In this document: piece after piece, positions 1-5,419 of the stretch
How positions within the stretch are numbered: the stretch's first letter is position 1
Layout: every line of letters starts with the position of its first letter
Assembly: GCA_030642845.1 (NCBI GenBank)
Contig: DAOWMZ010000129.1
Span: 1-6,010 of the forward strand
Reading direction: 5' to 3'
DNA: 6,010 nt
Source: Candidatus Zixiibacteriota bacterium
GTDB taxonomy: Bacteria > Zixibacteria > MSB-5A5 > GN15 > FEB-12
The notes under the pieces: model-generated
Told to the model about the DNA's origin: nothing
Database searches by the model: none
What the model saw: only the letters and a program-made list of their open reading frames with translations
Program-made: the position numbers and the translations under genes

Positions 1-1257
1 GCCGCCGGTTTGAACCGAGTTAAAGGGTCGATCATCAAGGATACCGCCTCCGATATCATAAATGATTTCACGAAGCGTTGTCCCCATTGGTACTTCAATA
101 AGGCCGGTATTGCGAACTTTACCTACCAATGAGAAGGCTTTTGTGCCGGTGCTTTTCTTTGTTCCGATACTAGCAAACCATTTGCTGCCCTTGTCAATAA
201 TGACCGGTACATTAGCATAGGATTCGACATTATTAAGAACAGTCGGTTTGTCGAATAGACCTTTTAAAACTGATCTGACATATTTGGCACGTGGTTCACC
301 AACTTCACCGGCAATTGATTTCATCAGAGCAGATGATTCACCACATACAAAAGCACCGCCGCCACGACTGATTTTTAGATCAAATGAATAACCGCTTCCA
401 AGAATATCTTCACCGAGGAAGCCGTATTCTATGGCCTGATTGATAGCTAATTGCAGATTTTCTACTGCGAGAGGATACTCTTCACGAACATAAATATATC
501 CTTCATGTGCACCAACTGCAAAAGCTGCAATTGTCATCCCTTCAAGAACAGAGTGGGGATCACCTTCCATAATAGAGCGATCCATAAAAGCACCCGGATC
601 TCCTTCATCACCATTGCAAATGACGTAGTGAGGGGAATCTTCAGCTTTGGCGCAGGTTGACCATTTGCGACCGGTCGAGAAACCGGCTCCACCACGACCA
701 CGAAGGCCGGATTTTGAAACCTCATCAATAATTTCATCCGGTTTCATTTTTGTTAGGGCTTTGGTCAGTGCTTTATAACCGCCACTTGCTATGTAATCTT
801 CAATTTTATATTGGTCTATCTGTCCGAGATTGCGAAGGGCAATTCTTTGCTGATGAGAATAGAAGGGGATCTTTTTGTAGTTAGCTATTTTGTGTCCGTT
901 ACCCGGATCATCATACAAAAGTTTCTCTAGTGTATCATCCTTCTTAATAGATGCATCAATAATACTTTCAACGTCTTTTGGTTTTACCTTAACATAAAAA
1001 GTACCTTTGGGTTCAATAACTACTAACGGGCCTTGTTCGCAGAAACCATGACAACCGGTCTCTTTAAGAGCTTCGATTTTGAAGCCTTTTATTTTTTTCT
1101 TTTTAAGGACTTTTTTGAACTCTTCAACTATTTTAGCCGCACCATTAGCAAGACATCCGGGACCGCAGCAAACCATTATTTTTTTAGTGTGCTTCTTTTC
1201 TATGGCAAATAGTTCTTTACGCAGCTTGGTTAATTGGGCAGGTGATTTTATTTTCAT
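1..1257 (-). CDS. nuoF: NuoF/HydB-like NAD(P)H dehydrogenase flavoprotein subunit, 3' end cut by the window
   Basis: This is an open frame of 419 codons that runs off the left edge, so the C-terminus is missing. Residues about 27-92 form a thioredoxin-like [2Fe-2S] domain with Cys30-x4-Cys35 and Cys69-x3-Cys73. A NuoF core follows: GLRGRGGAGF (184-193, FMN/NAD-binding loop), NGDEGDPGAFMDR (215-227), a CGESSAL loop (305-311) and KPTVLNNVE (337-345). The N-terminal [2Fe-2S] domain and the MDRSIMEGDPH stretch are typical of HydB-type subunits of NAD-linked hydrogenases and related complexes, not of respiratory complex I NuoF. The usual C-terminal SLBB and [4Fe-4S] parts would lie outside the window. 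By family it binds FMN and exchanges electrons with NAD(P)H in the cytoplasm. The ATG at 1257 overlaps the nuoE stop by 4 nt and has GGGGAGG 5 nt upstream. In the loop where complex I has GEETAL, this protein has Ser in place of the second Glu. The family is sure; the cofactor preference and partner complex are not. Confidence 0.95.
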   Translation of the reverse strand, partial: MKIKSPAQLTKLRKELFAIEKKHTKKIMVCCGPGCLANGAAKIVEEFKKVLKKKKIKGFKIEALKETGCHGFCEQGPLVVIEPKGTFYVKVKPKDVESIIDASIKKDDTLEKLLYDDPGNGHKIANYKKIPFYSHQQRIALRNLGQIDQYKIEDYIASGGYKALTKALTKMKPDEIIDEVSKSGLRGRGGAGFSTGRKWSTCAKAEDSPHYVICNGDEGDPGAFMDRSIMEGDPHSVLEGMTIAAFAVGAHEGYIYVREEYPLAVENLQLAINQAIEYGFLGEDILGSGYSFDLKISRGGGAFVCGESSALMKSIAGEVGEPRAKYVRSVLKGLFDKPTVLNNVESYANVPVIIDKGSKWFASIGTKKSTGTKAFSLVGKVRNTGLIEVPMGTTLREIIYDIGGGILDDRPFNSVQTGG

Positions 1258-1715
1258 TTTTTCCTCCCCTTCAAAAGCTTTTTAGTACCGCTGACTTTAA
1301 CCGATCCGTGATATTCATCATTAACAATCACGACCGGTGCCATTGCGCAAGCTCCCACGCAATTAACAACTTCAATAGTGAATTTTAAATCTTCGGTTGT
1401 TTCGCCTGCTTTGATATTCAGCTTTGTTTCCAACTGTTCCAAAATTAGTTTAGCTCCCCTGATATGGCAGGTTGTTCCCATACAGACACGGATAATTCTT
1501 TCACCTTTGGGATTCAAGCTGAAAGCATTGTAAAAAGTAGAAACAGAAAATACTTTACTTAAGGGGACATCAAATGTTTCAGCCGCCTGCTTAAGAGCAT
1601 CGCAGGGAAGAAAATTATATTCTTTTTGTATATCCTGTAAAACGGCAATTATAGATTGCGAATTGTGAGGATACCGATCAAATATCTCAGTTAATTTATT
1701 TAAGTCGTGATTCAT
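1254..1715 (-). CDS. nuoE: NuoE/HydC-like [2Fe-2S] thioredoxin-fold subunit
   Basis: A 153-residue protein of normal length for the 24-kDa NuoE family. The N-terminal helical part (1-70) carries the typical YNFLP and VFSVSTFYNAFSL stretches. The thioredoxin-like ferredoxin domain binds one [2Fe-2S] cluster through Cys78-x4-Cys83 (CMGTTC) and Cys119-x3-Cys123 (CVGAC). By family it pairs with NuoF and relays electrons to or from FMN in the cytoplasm. The following gene is its expected NuoF partner, and the preceding genes are the oxoacid oxidoreductase subunits. Its ATG at 1715 overlaps the gamma-subunit stop by 4 nt (ATGA), and its own stop overlaps the nuoF start by 4 nt. An AAGGA sequence sits about 6 nt before the start. 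It could equally be called HydC or HoxE-like; sequence alone does not separate these names. Membership in a membrane complex I is unlikely because no membrane subunits are nearby, though the operon continues outside the window. Confidence 0.95.
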   Translation of the reverse strand: MNHDLNKLTEIFDRYPHNSQSIIAVLQDIQKEYNFLPCDALKQAAETFDVPLSKVFSVSTFYNAFSLNPKGERIIRVCMGTTCHIRGAKLILEQLETKLNIKAGETTEDLKFTIEVVNCVGACAMAPVVIVNDEYHGSVKVSGTKKLLKGRKK

Positions 1716-2275
1716 ACGGAGTCCTTCTGTCCGAGAGTTTCCAGGGCTAGATCATACCCTTCCTTGAGAACTCTTAAATTCAATTCAAGCATATCTTTTT
1801 TCTTGCCTAATTTTTCTTTTAGAGTTTCAGTGACTGTTTCGAGTTTGACAACATTTGATGCTCCTACAAATGCACCAAGAATCACCACGTTGGTTGCTTT
1901 GGCATTGCCGGCCATCAAGGCCATTTCATTGCCGGGAACCAAAAACTGAGTAAAATCTTTTCGATCACTAACAACATTGATCAGGGAACTGTTAACAATA
2001 AACAATCCCCCCGGTTTTACTATCGGTCCGAATTTATCAAACGATGGCCGATTAAAAACACAAATACATTTGGGATTTGTAACAACAGGAGAGCCTATAC
2101 GCTTGTCAGAAATTACGACTGTGCAATAAGCTGTTCCGCCGCGCATCTCCGGTCCATACGATGGCATCCAGGCTACCTGCTTACCTTCTTTAATACCGGA
2201 ATAGGCTAACAGCTGTCCGGCAGTCATGATCCCCTGTCCGCCGAATCCGGCAAAGGTAACTTCATATTGTTCCAT
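1712..2275 (-). CDS. korC: 2-oxoacid:ferredoxin oxidoreductase gamma subunit
   Basis: This 187-residue protein corresponds to the gamma subunit (domain III of pyruvate:ferredoxin oxidoreductase), whose usual length is about 180-190. Visible family marks are GFGGQGI (10-16) at the N-terminus and SYGPEMRGG (39-47). LNLRVLKEGYD lies near the C-terminus (165-175). By family this subunit helps bind coenzyme A and close the active site, so that the decarboxylated intermediate is transferred to CoA. It has no cluster-binding motif; the two cysteines at 70 and 72 are not arranged as a ligand set. The ATG at 2275 shares one base with the beta-subunit stop (TAATG), and GGAGGG lies 6 nt upstream. The stop overlaps the nuoE start by 4 nt. 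The substrate of the complex cannot be read from this subunit. The symbol follows the kor naming; the same family is also annotated as vor or por gamma. Confidence 0.93.
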   Translation of the reverse strand: MEQYEVTFAGFGGQGIMTAGQLLAYSGIKEGKQVAWMPSYGPEMRGGTAYCTVVISDKRIGSPVVTNPKCICVFNRPSFDKFGPIVKPGGLFIVNSSLINVVSDRKDFTQFLVPGNEMALMAGNAKATNVVILGAFVGASNVVKLETVTETLKEKLGKKKDMLELNLRVLKEGYDLALETLGQKDSV

Positions 2276-3039
2276 TAGAATCCCTCCGTCTTTTCAGGAT
2301 CTTTGAAACATTTCAATTCATAATAAGGGACCATATTATCAGCCAGCCACTTGGTGGCTTCTTGAGGAGTATAACCCCAGTTTGTCGGGCAGGTGGACAG
2401 AACTTCCACCATTGAATAACAACGCCCTTCAACCTGATATTTAAATGCTTTATAAATTGCTTTTTTTGCTTTCAAAATATGCTGCGGAGTATGAACTGCT
2501 ACTCGTTCGATATAAGACGGTGTAACAAGTGCTGATAAGATTTCAGCCATTCTGATAGGATAACCTACCTGCGATACATCTCTTCCTTTAGGGGATGTTG
2601 TTGTTATTTGCTGTGGCATAGTTGTAGGGGCCATCTGACCTCCGGTCATGCCGTAAATAGCATTATTGACAAAAATAGTTGTAAACTTCTCACCTCGGTT
2701 TGCTGCATGAACAATTTCACCCATTCCAATTGAGGCAAGATCACCGTCGCCCTGATAAGTGAAAACCGTCATATCCGGACGCATCCGTTTAAATCCGGTA
2801 GCTAATGCCGGAGCGCGCCCATGAGGGGCTTCCATAAAATCACAATTTATATAATTATAAATCAGCACTGAACATCCTACCGGAGCAACTCCAACCGCTT
2901 TATCTCGGACACCCAGTTCATCGAGTGCTTCAGCTACAAGACGGTGAATTATCCCATGCGTACAACCGGGACAATAATGGGTAACGGTATCGTGCATCGC
3001 TTCCGGACGGGAAAATATCACATTGGAATTACTTGACAT
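2275..3039 (-). CDS. korB: 2-oxoacid:ferredoxin oxidoreductase beta subunit (TPP and [4Fe-4S])
   Basis: I place the start at the ATG at 3039, giving 254 residues. An in-frame GTG at 3063 would add eight Lys-rich residues. The ATG has GAGGG 4 nt upstream and the MSSNSN start is more natural. The protein carries the thiamine pyrophosphate/Mg site GDGD (97-100) followed by NNAIYGMTGGQ (125-135). Probable ligands of the proximal [4Fe-4S] cluster are Cys23 and Cys26 (CPGC), Cys56 (VGCS) and Cys217 (TCPTNW), matching the four-cysteine pattern of this family. It catalyses the oxidative decarboxylation of a 2-oxoacid together with the alpha subunit and passes electrons to the ferredoxin subunit. MAPTTMPQQITTTSPKGRD (136-154) resembles the VorB-associated beta subunits annotated as ketoisovalerate or 2-oxoglutarate oxidoreductases. 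The gene overlaps the alpha gene by 11 nt and the gamma gene by 1 nt. The family is sure; the substrate (2-oxoglutarate, branched-chain or other oxoacid) is undetermined. Confidence 0.94.
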   Translation of the reverse strand: MSSNSNVIFSRPEAMHDTVTHYCPGCTHGIIHRLVAEALDELGVRDKAVGVAPVGCSVLIYNYINCDFMEAPHGRAPALATGFKRMRPDMTVFTYQGDGDLASIGMGEIVHAANRGEKFTTIFVNNAIYGMTGGQMAPTTMPQQITTTSPKGRDVSQVGYPIRMAEILSALVTPSYIERVAVHTPQHILKAKKAIYKAFKYQVEGRCYSMVEVLSTCPTNWGYTPQEATKWLADNMVPYYELKCFKDPEKTEGF

Positions 3040-4150
3040 TTTTCCCTCTTTTCTTTTTTTCACTGGTTTTTGCTTTTTTCTTTGGTTTTATCAATTCCAG
3101 CACTTTACTTTTTACTTCATCTGGTGTTGGAACAATTCCACCTGTCCTTCCAAAAAATTCAATCTGCTTTTTTCCAAGAATCGATCTCTCAACATCCTCA
3201 AGCATTTGAGCTGTGCTCATCTCAACAGTAAGTACAGTTTTGATATTTTTCTTAACAGCTTCTTTTTTTAGCTCTTTCATAGGGTAAGGGTAGAGGGTGA
3301 TGGGTCGGAAAAGACCAACAGAAATACCTTCCGATTCAAGCTCATCAATAACAGTCTGGCAAATGCGAGCCATAGTGCCATAAGAAACAATCAAAAGCTT
3401 ATTCTTAGCATTTACTTTATATAGTTCATAGCGAACTTCTTCACGCTTCATTTGTTCGTATTTATCATCAAGAAGCCATGAATTGTCTTCAAGCTGATGA
3501 GGATCAAGAAATAAGGATTTAATTATTCTCGGTTTACGATCTTTAGCACCGTTAACCGCCCAATCACTTTCATCAGGGTTGTTGCGTTTAATTTCTTTCT
3601 CCTCGGGAAATTCAACTGCTTCCATCATCTGGCCTATCATTCCATCGCCGATCATCATAACCGGATTACGATATTTATCTGCCAGATCAAAAGAAAGCAT
3701 CATTAAATCTACAGCTTCCTGAACTGTTGACGGGGCTAACACCAGTAGTCGGTAGTCGCCATGTCCGCCCCCTTTAACAGCCTGAAAATAATCTGACTGA
3801 GCGGGAAGAATCCCGCCTAATCCAGGACCACCGCGCATGATGTTTACAAGAACCGCTGGAAGATGTGCCCCGGCCATATAAGAAATTGATTCCTGCATCA
3901 ATGAAATACCGGGGCTGGATGAAGTTGTAAAAACTCTTTTACCGGTTGAAGCTGCACCAAAAAGCATATTCCCGACTGCTACTTCGCTTTCCCCCTGAAG
4001 AAAAACGCCGCCAACTTCGGGCATTCTTTTTGTGAGGTATTCAGCCACTTCCGATTGTGGAGTAATGGGATAACAGAAATACCCTTCGGCGCCAGCTCTT
4101 ATTGCAGCTTCTGCTATCGCTTCATTACCTTTCATTAATACTCTTGCCAT
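3029..4150 (-). CDS. vorB: 2-oxoacid:ferredoxin oxidoreductase alpha subunit, VorB/KorA family
   Basis: This 373-residue alpha subunit joins the pyrimidine-binding domain I (about 1-185) to the transketolase-C-like domain II (about 250-355). Conserved blocks are MKGNEAIAEAAIRAG (6-20), YPITPQSE (27-34, the oxoacid-contacting TP loop), the acidic ESE at 54-56 (one of these is expected to activate the TPP aminopyrimidine ring), TSSSPGISLMQE (76-87), MRGGPGLG (105-112), and FRPITLYPYP (281-290) in domain II. The overall pattern is closest to proteins annotated as 3-methyl-2-oxobutanoate dehydrogenase subunit VorB, but that name does not prove the substrate; 2-oxoglutarate or another oxoacid is possible. 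The ATG at 4150 matches the usual MA[RK]VLMKGNEA start, with GGAGAG 10 nt upstream, a rather long spacing. An unusual feature is the tail from 355 to 373, where 11 of 19 residues are Lys or Arg. Its codons also contain the ribosome binding site of the next gene, which overlaps by 11 nt. Confidence 0.95.
   Translation of the reverse strand: MARVLMKGNEAIAEAAIRAGAEGYFCYPITPQSEVAEYLTKRMPEVGGVFLQGESEVAVGNMLFGAASTGKRVFTTSSSPGISLMQESISYMAGAHLPAVLVNIMRGGPGLGGILPAQSDYFQAVKGGGHGDYRLLVLAPSTVQEAVDLMMLSFDLADKYRNPVMMIGDGMIGQMMEAVEFPEEKEIKRNNPDESDWAVNGAKDRKPRIIKSLFLDPHQLEDNSWLLDDKYEQMKREEVRYELYKVNAKNKLLIVSYGTMARICQTVIDELESEGISVGLFRPITLYPYPMKELKKEAVKKNIKTVLTVEMSTAQMLEDVERSILGKKQIEFFGRTGGIVPTPDEVKSKVLELIKPKKKAKTSEKKKRGKNVK
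3044..3048 (-). promoter_or_regulatory. Ribosome binding site that fixes the beta-subunit start
   Basis: GAGGG on the minus strand sits 4 nt before the ATG at 3039 and lies inside the last codons of the alpha gene (Arg-Gly of its lysine-rich tail). It supports the ATG at 3039 over the upstream in-frame GTG at 3063, which has no purine-rich ribosome-binding site of comparable quality before it. The arrangement suggests coupled translation of alpha and beta. Confidence 0.75.
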
Positions 4151-4169
4151 ATTATAAATTCTCTCCGTT

Positions 4170-4403
4170 TTAATATTCGATTAGGGCATATGAAGTCCCA
4201 TGAGCTATTACTTCGATTGCCACATCAGGGCAGACAATGGCGCATAATTGACAGCCGATACATCGCGAGGGATCATGCACCTGCGCAAAGTAATAACCGC
4301 GCACTGTAATTTCTTTGGACATTGAAATAATATTTTGTGGACAAGCACGAATACATAACTCGCACCCTTTACAATGATTTTTATCTATCCGAATTCCTGG
4401 CAT
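4170..4403 (-). CDS. korD: 2-oxoacid:ferredoxin oxidoreductase delta subunit, 2x[4Fe-4S] ferredoxin
   Basis: A 77-residue bacterial-type ferredoxin with two complete cluster motifs: Cys11-x2-Cys14-x2-Cys17-x3-Cys21-Pro and Cys48-x2-Cys51-x2-Cys54-x3-Cys58-Pro. Each cysteine of one motif's N-terminal trio is expected to pair with the distant fourth cysteine of the other. The 26-residue spacer between motifs (VRGYYFAQVHDPSR region) is typical of delta subunits of Kor/Vor enzymes. By family it takes electrons from the beta-subunit [4Fe-4S] cluster and hands them to an external acceptor. Here the NuoE/NuoF pair downstream is a candidate acceptor (inference). The ATG at 4403 has AAGGA 7 nt upstream. 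The gaps to the NTPase gene upstream and to the alpha gene downstream are both 19 nt, so it belongs to the same transcript. Gene order delta-alpha-beta-gamma is the usual one for this enzyme class. Confidence 0.94.
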   Translation of the reverse strand: MPGIRIDKNHCKGCELCIRACPQNIISMSKEITVRGYYFAQVHDPSRCIGCQLCAIVCPDVAIEVIAHGTSYALIEY

Positions 4404-4422
4404 TTATTATTCCTTAAATTAC

Positions 4423-5154
4423 TTATATATTCTCTGAATTGCTTCCTCTTTCCCATGGTTTTAATAAGAGCCGATCAAGGGAAAGGACAGCAACGTTGAT
4501 CTCTTTGGGATCAATATCTTTCAATAAATTTTCTTCAACAGATATAAATGAAAACGTTAATCCGGTTTTTTTACACACTTCCGAAGTCAGCTTATAACCG
4601 CTAAAAACTTCTCCTTTGTCCGTATGTTCTACCAAATGAGTATTGGAAATCAAACCGGTAAATTTTAGGCGGGAAGTTTCTTCGATTTTCTGCATCATTT
4701 TCAGGCAGCCGTTAAGATCATTTGTAAAGGGACGATTAGCATTTATTACAAGCAGCATCTCGTATTCATCGGAAGGGAAGGCATCAGTTAAGGAACTTAG
4801 GACACGTGAACCGGCATCATCTCCGCCGACATCGAGAATCAATGTCCCCTCATAACCTTGAATTGCTGACTTGACCCGGGGGAGGATAATAGGAAGATCA
4901 GCATGGGTAAAGTTGTCTTTGGGATATATTGAGTCAATTCCATACTTATCGAGTATTCTGGAGGCTTCGCGGGAACGGAAATAGGGATTGACAATATCAA
5001 GGTCAGCTATCGCTACCGATTTACTCTCAGTGGTTGCCAAAAAGCGGGCTAAATTAACAGAAACTTCGGATTTCCCACTGCCATAACCGCCTACAATTAC
5101 AATAATCCTCTTGGAAAAAGAAGGTGATTTAAAATGTCTTTCTGCACTTACCAT
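4423..5154 (-). CDS. P-loop NTPase of the MinD/ParA-like (SIMIBI) type, role unknown
   Basis: This 243-residue soluble protein is the first gene of the operon. It has a Walker A loop GGYGSGKSE (22-30), a conserved DLDIVNPYFRSRE block (51-63) in the place of the switch I/Walker A-prime segment, and a Walker B/switch II LILDVGGDDAG (105-115). NANRPFT (138-144) may contact the base. The P-loop lacks the KGGxGKT signature lysine of true MinD/ParA proteins. There is no CxxC, and Cys150 and Cys194 are the only cysteines, so a role as an Mrp/NBP35-type Fe-S scaffold is not supported. I recognise the DLDIVNPYFRSRE pattern from uncharacterised bacterial ATP-binding proteins but know no proven function. 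Position suggests assembly, maturation or regulation of the oxidoreductase (inference). ATG 5154 is the only Met in the first 100 residues. The ribosome binding site is poor (AAGGTG about 13 nt upstream), unlike those of most downstream genes. The stop is 19 nt before the ferredoxin gene. Confidence 0.9.
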   Translation of the reverse strand: MVSAERHFKSPSFSKRIIVIVGGYGSGKSEVSVNLARFLATTESKSVAIADLDIVNPYFRSREASRILDKYGIDSIYPKDNFTHADLPIILPRVKSAIQGYEGTLILDVGGDDAGSRVLSSLTDAFPSDEYEMLLVINANRPFTNDLNGCLKMMQKIEETSRLKFTGLISNTHLVEHTDKGEVFSGYKLTSEVCKKTGLTFSFISVEENLLKDIDPKEINVAVLSLDRLLLKPWERGSNSENI

Positions 5155-5254
5155 TAATACTGCCGCACCTTCAATTATGTTAAAAACAGCAATTAGCCGG
5201 CATATTACAGGACAATATTGACCTTACTTGACTACTCAACTCCGGCTTTAGAGA

Positions 5255-5283
5255 AATATCGGATACAAGGGGAATGAAGTCAA
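5255..5283 (-). promoter_or_regulatory. Candidate sigma-70-like promoter for the oxidoreductase operon
   Basis: On the minus strand TTGACT (5283-5278) is followed after exactly 17 nt by GATATT (5260-5255), matching the -35 consensus at 5 of 6 and the -10 at 4 of 6 positions. Transcription would start near 5248, leaving a leader of about 90 nt before the NTPase ATG. The assignment rests only on this match, and A+T-rich DNA yields such pairs by chance. Confidence 0.4.
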
Positions 5284-5317
5284 GAGTATTTGTGAAACTA
5301 ATAACTTAATTATCGGT

Positions 5318-5346
5318 TTGACAGTTGTGTATTACTCTATTATTTT
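5318..5346 (+). promoter_or_regulatory. Candidate sigma-70-like promoter for the lipoprotein gene
   Basis: A perfect TTGACA (5318-5323) is followed after 17 nt by TATTTT (5341-5346, 4 of 6 to the -10 consensus). The start would be near 5353 and the leader about 67 nt long. A second TTGACT at 5374-5379 has only a poor -10 match at the usual spacing (CTTATA), inside the palindrome at 5391-5402. The best TATAAT (5403-5408) is 23 nt away, so I prefer the upstream pair. Confidence 0.4.
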
Positions 5347-5390
5347 GTTTTCTTCTTTAAGATTATGATAAAGTTGACTGTTAGGTGTAT

Positions 5391-5402
5391 TATAAGCTTA
5401 TA
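5391..5402. repeat. 12-bp perfect palindrome upstream of the lipoprotein gene
   Basis: TATAAGCTTATA reads the same on both strands and lies 17 bp before the plus-strand ATG, between the proposed promoter and the start codon. It could be an operator half-site pair or a chance product of A+T-rich DNA; the flanking bases (T on both sides) do not extend the symmetry. Confidence 0.35.
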
Positions 5403-5419
5403 TATAATAAGGTTTAAAA

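Larger units (their letters stand above)
5155..5419. other. Divergent intergenic region
   Basis: The 265 bp between the two divergent starts hold no open frame with a credible start and no RNA gene that I can recognise. The region is A+T-rich and holds one promoter-like pair for each strand, four plus-strand TTGAC words (5219, 5228, 5318 and 5374), a 7-bp inverted repeat CTTGACT/AGTCAAG (5227-5233 and 5278-5284), and the 12-bp palindrome at 5391-5402. No stem followed by a U-tract that would act as a terminator was seen. The stretch must contain the operon's promoter unless transcription starts inside the plus-strand gene. Confidence 0.6.

Noticed and set aside
451..660. Plus-strand open frame of 69 codons, and a minus-strand frame at 534-737.
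   Set aside because: Both lie entirely within the nuoF frame, which has strong family motifs throughout; they are shadow frames.
1707..1949. Plus-strand open frame of 80 codons opposite the gamma subunit, and similar ones at 1079-1285, 3023-3271 and 4643-4855.
   Set aside because: They run antisense to genes with unmistakable motifs and show no recognisable protein features.
3040..3063. Longer beta subunit starting at the in-frame GTG at 3063.
   Set aside because: The ATG at 3039 has GAGGG at a suitable distance, and the additional eight residues are a translation of the same purine tract, with no family support.
3040..3065. A-rich run near the end of the alpha gene containing an in-frame A AAA AAG slippery heptamer, suggesting programmed -1 frameshifting into the beta gene.
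   Set aside because: The beta gene is in the +1 frame relative to alpha, so a -1 slip would not enter it and would reach a TGA after only a few codons. The purine run is better explained by Lys codons and the ribosome binding site.
1..5154. Many recurring ACCGG/CCGGT words through the operon, possibly a dispersed repeat or recognition site.
   Set aside because: They fall mostly on Thr-Gly, Ala-Gly and Pro-Gly codons (ACC GGT, GCC GGT, CCG GT) at conserved glycines with irregular spacing, so codon use explains them.
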